From Clostridiales bacterium (GTDB lineage Bacteria; Bacillota_B; Dehalobacteriia; UBA4068): 5,809 nucleotides of DNA. Position numbers and translations under genes: made by a program. Below the pieces are notes generated by a model. It searched no databases. It saw only the letters and a program-made list of their open reading frames with translations, and was not told where the DNA came from. The stretch covers positions 1-5,809 of the forward strand of contig WRIA01000048.1 in the NCBI GenBank assembly GCA_009782975.1, in the 5' to 3' direction. Position 1 is the first letter of the stretch. The number at the start of each line of letters is the position of its first letter. This document shows, piece after piece, positions 3,924 through 5,809 of the stretch.

Positions 3924-5809
3924 CTATTCTTCTGTGGCTTCGAGGAATCTGTGCAGCATAGCCGCTACTTCGGCTCTTGTCGCATCGCCTTTAGGGTCAA
4001 AGATGTTGCCCGGTTTTCCGGCGATGATTCCGGCCTCAAAGAACCGTTCAATCGCGTCTTTTGCGTAATTTGCGATGTCCGCGTCGTCATTGAAGCCTTT
4101 GTATCCATTTACTGCGGGCAGTTTAATCCCTACAGATTTTGCATAGTTGTTGAGTATTACCGCCAAATCCTGTCTTGTGATGCTGTCCTCTGGGCCGAAT
4201 TTGCCGCCGCCGTAACCGCTGACAATACCGTTGCCGGCCGCCCATATCACCGCGTCGGTGTACCATGTGCCTGCCGCAACTTCGTCAAACGGATTTGTCA
4301 GATCGCTTACGTCCGGCTCGCCTTCCAAGCGGTACAGGATCGTCACAATCATACCTCGTGTTGTGGTCATATTCGGGCTGAGTAACATTGGGTCTGTGCT
4401 TGTTCCGACCATTAAGCCGTTTGTATAAACATATTCCACGTCACCATAGAACCAATCAGAGGACTTCACATCTTCAAACGGGTTTTTCCATTTTTCATCC
4501 GTAGGCGGTGTGACCTCATCTGTGGGTGGAGTGATAACACTTTTTTCCGTCCATTTCGCGTAAATGGTGATGTTGCTTGTCACAGCTTTGGAAAAGTCAT
4601 ATTCCGTCGTCAGCGCCGCGTCCGAACACCAGCCCGCGAAGGTGTAACCCTCTTTGGTCGGGTCGGAGGGCTTTGTTGCCTTGCCGCCGCTTGAAACGGA
4701 TTGATTGCTGGCCGCACTGCCGCCGTTTGCTTCAAATTTCACGGTGTAGGTTGCCGTTCCGCCGCTGCTGCCGCCTGTGTACGTCCATTGGGCGTAATAA
4801 GTCACGTCGCCGGTGATAACGGTAGCCGCCGTGATTTGTGTGCCGCCGCTTGCCGCCGTAAACCAACCGTTAAAGGTATAACTGCCGGAGCGTGTGGCTG
4901 TGGGAAGCGTACCGATGGCCGCGCCGTCCGTGACTGTGCGCGTCGCTTCGGACGGTGTGCCGCCGTTGCCGTTAAATGTGACGGTATGGGTCGTTACCGC
5001 GCTGACCGTGAAACTAACGGTAAAGGTATAGCTTGTGATATTCGCATCAGTAATCGTCACCACTTCTGTGTAATTTCCTACGCCCAAGCCGTCGTTTGGC
5101 TTGATGGTGAAGCTCGTCGTACCGCCCGAAGCAAGCGTTTTATTTAGACTTGTCATGTCAAGCGTAAAGTCGCTCGCGCTGCCGCCCGAAAGGGCGATGT
5201 CTAAATCGGTCATCGCGCCTGTGCCGGTGTTGCTGACCGTTAAGCCGGTAGGTGTGATCGGGGCATAGCCCGTCAGAGCCGCCGTAAAGGTATGCGATCC
5301 GCCGCTTGCTACTCCGATGACGTCGATGGAGTAAGTCGCAGCCGCGCTGAACGTGATGGTTAAGTATTTGGTAAATGCCGTTCCGACAGCCGTACCGTCT
5401 TCTATATACGCTCTCACTTCCACGGTTCCCGGCTCCGTTGCAACGACGCTATTGCCGCCAACGATTGACGCGTCTGCCGTGCCGCCTGTCCGCGCCCATG
5501 TAATCGTCTGATTTGTCGCGGTGGTCGGGGCGACCGTGCCGCTCAACATTACCGGAACGCCGACTGTACCCGTTGTTGACACGCTTGTGAAGTCAATATC
5601 CGTTACGGGAACGAATGAAGTCGCAACTGTCAGCGCAATAGCTGTCGTCGCCGGTTCGTCGCCGCCCACGAAGGTTTCGCCTAACGGGTTGTAATAAACC
5701 GTAAGGGTGTAGTTATCAACCGCAAGACTTTCCAAATATGCCGCCTTGAAGGTGATCGTGCCGTCACTCACCGTGTAATCGGTATCGGGCGTCAGCTTGT
5801 TTGCGCCGT
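3924..5809 (-). CDS. Partial S-layer-anchored modular surface protein (Ig-like, InlB/Flg_new repeats, three SLH domains)
   Basis: Leftward gene open to the window edge; the N-terminus and signal peptide are missing. Counting from the GTG codon at 5769-5771 as residue 1, the order is: a CBM X2-like Ig domain (from before residue 1 to about 50; PDTDYTVSDGTITF then YLESLAVDNYTLTV); a BIG2-like domain (51-144; TVAPTTATNQTITW); another Ig-like domain (147-258; GLTVSNTGTGAM, then FTIKPNDGLGVGNYT); two InlB/Flg_new repeats (261-331 and 341-408, with YTFNGWF and YTFAGWC and ending YYAQWT and IYAKWT); a Pro/Thr/Asp linker with two TPPTDE copies (409-427); and three SLH domains (430-490, 494-550, 556-612). 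SLH domains bind pyruvylated secondary wall polymer, so the protein is held on the cell wall with the Ig region outward. Only the third SLH has a canonical TRAE motif; the others read TTRG and TRQD. No catalytic domain is visible here; a role in adhesion or display is inferred. The codons upstream of the GTG stay in frame and complete the X2 domain, so the GTG is not the real start. Confidence 0.88.
   Translation of the reverse strand, partial: GANKLTPDTDYTVSDGTITFKAAYLESLAVDNYTLTVYYNPLGETFVGGDEPATTAIALTVATSFVPVTDIDFTSVSTTGTVGVPVMLSGTVAPTTATNQTITWARTGGTADASIVGGNSVVATEPGTVEVRAYIEDGTAVGTAFTKYLTITFSAAATYSIDVIGVASGGSHTFTAALTGYAPITPTGLTVSNTGTGAMTDLDIALSGGSASDFTLDMTSLNKTLASGGTTSFTIKPNDGLGVGNYTEVVTITDANITSYTFTVSFTVSAVTTHTVTFNGNGGTPSEATRTVTDGAAIGTLPTATRSGSYTFNGWFTAASGGTQITAATVITGDVTYYAQWTYTGGSSGGTATYTVKFEANGGSAASNQSVSSGGKATKPSDPTKEGYTFAGWCSDAALTTEYDFSKAVTSNITIYAKWTEKSVITPPTDEVTPPTDEKWKNPFEDVKSSDWFYGDVEYVYTNGLMVGTSTDPMLLSPNMTTTRGMIVTILYRLEGEPDVSDLTNPFDEVAAGTWYTDAVIWAAGNGIVSGYGGGKFGPEDSITRQDLAVILNNYAKSVGIKLPAVNGYKGFNDDADIANYAKDAIERFFEAGIIAGKPGNIFDPKGDATRAEVAAMLHRFLEATEE

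Noticed and set aside
3951..5147. Four rightward ORFs inside the SLH gene
   Set aside because: All are shadows of the leftward surface-protein gene, which has clear domains throughout. Their Arg/Cys/Ala-rich translations are typical of opposite-strand reading.
5769..5771. GTG as the start of the SLH protein
   Set aside because: The frame stays open to the window edge, the upstream codons complete an X2-like Ig domain (KLTPDTDYT), and there is no signal peptide after the GTG.

Overview
The window looks like chromosomal DNA of a Gram-positive clostridial Firmicute. The signs are three SLH domains on a surface protein, a stalk-type (copper amine oxidase N-terminal-like) module, a 27-residue Hol_Tox-like type I toxin, strong AGGAG-type ribosome sites and consensus TTGACA/TATAAT promoters. 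Species cannot be fixed from the sequence. Base composition is patchy: the left 700 bases and the 3473-3920 gap are AT-rich, and the two large genes are GC-richer.

Left part (1-1110) is accessory in character. A leftward gene, cut by the window edge, resembles the N-terminus of an EcsC-like family. Facing away from it is an 86-codon gene that matches the start of a small conserved clostridial protein but stops about 30 residues early. Next comes a compact type I toxin-antitoxin locus: a rightward promoter, a leader that can hide the ribosome site, a 27-codon hydrophobic toxin, and a near-consensus leftward promoter that would make an antisense RNA running into the toxin's 3' end.

Centre (1120-3490) is the most interesting part. 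Two perfect 22-bp tandem repeats precede a strong promoter. Its ~220-nt leader folds as a cobalamin riboswitch (closing stem P1, GGGAA core, L5 hairpin, B12-box-like segment, downstream hairpin with a possible kissing loop). It leads into a 680-codon secreted protein built like mammalian intrinsic factor/transcobalamin: an alpha/alpha-barrel-like domain, then a DUF4430 (transcobalamin-like C-terminal) beta domain, plus a C-terminal stalk module absent from the animal proteins. Regulation and architecture point independently to the same role: an extracellular corrinoid-binding protein made when B12 is scarce.

Right part (3490-5809) begins with an array of nine 21-22-bp direct repeats carrying a GCTTATGATTTT core, in which one unit position is taken by a hairpin. 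It is followed by a short leftward relic resembling the C-terminal part of a DNA methyltransferase and then a strong leftward terminator. That terminator serves a large leftward surface-protein gene (Ig-like domains, two InlB/Flg_new repeats, three SLH domains) whose start lies beyond the window. The two secreted-protein genes converge on the repeat array; no operon partner such as a B12 transporter is visible.
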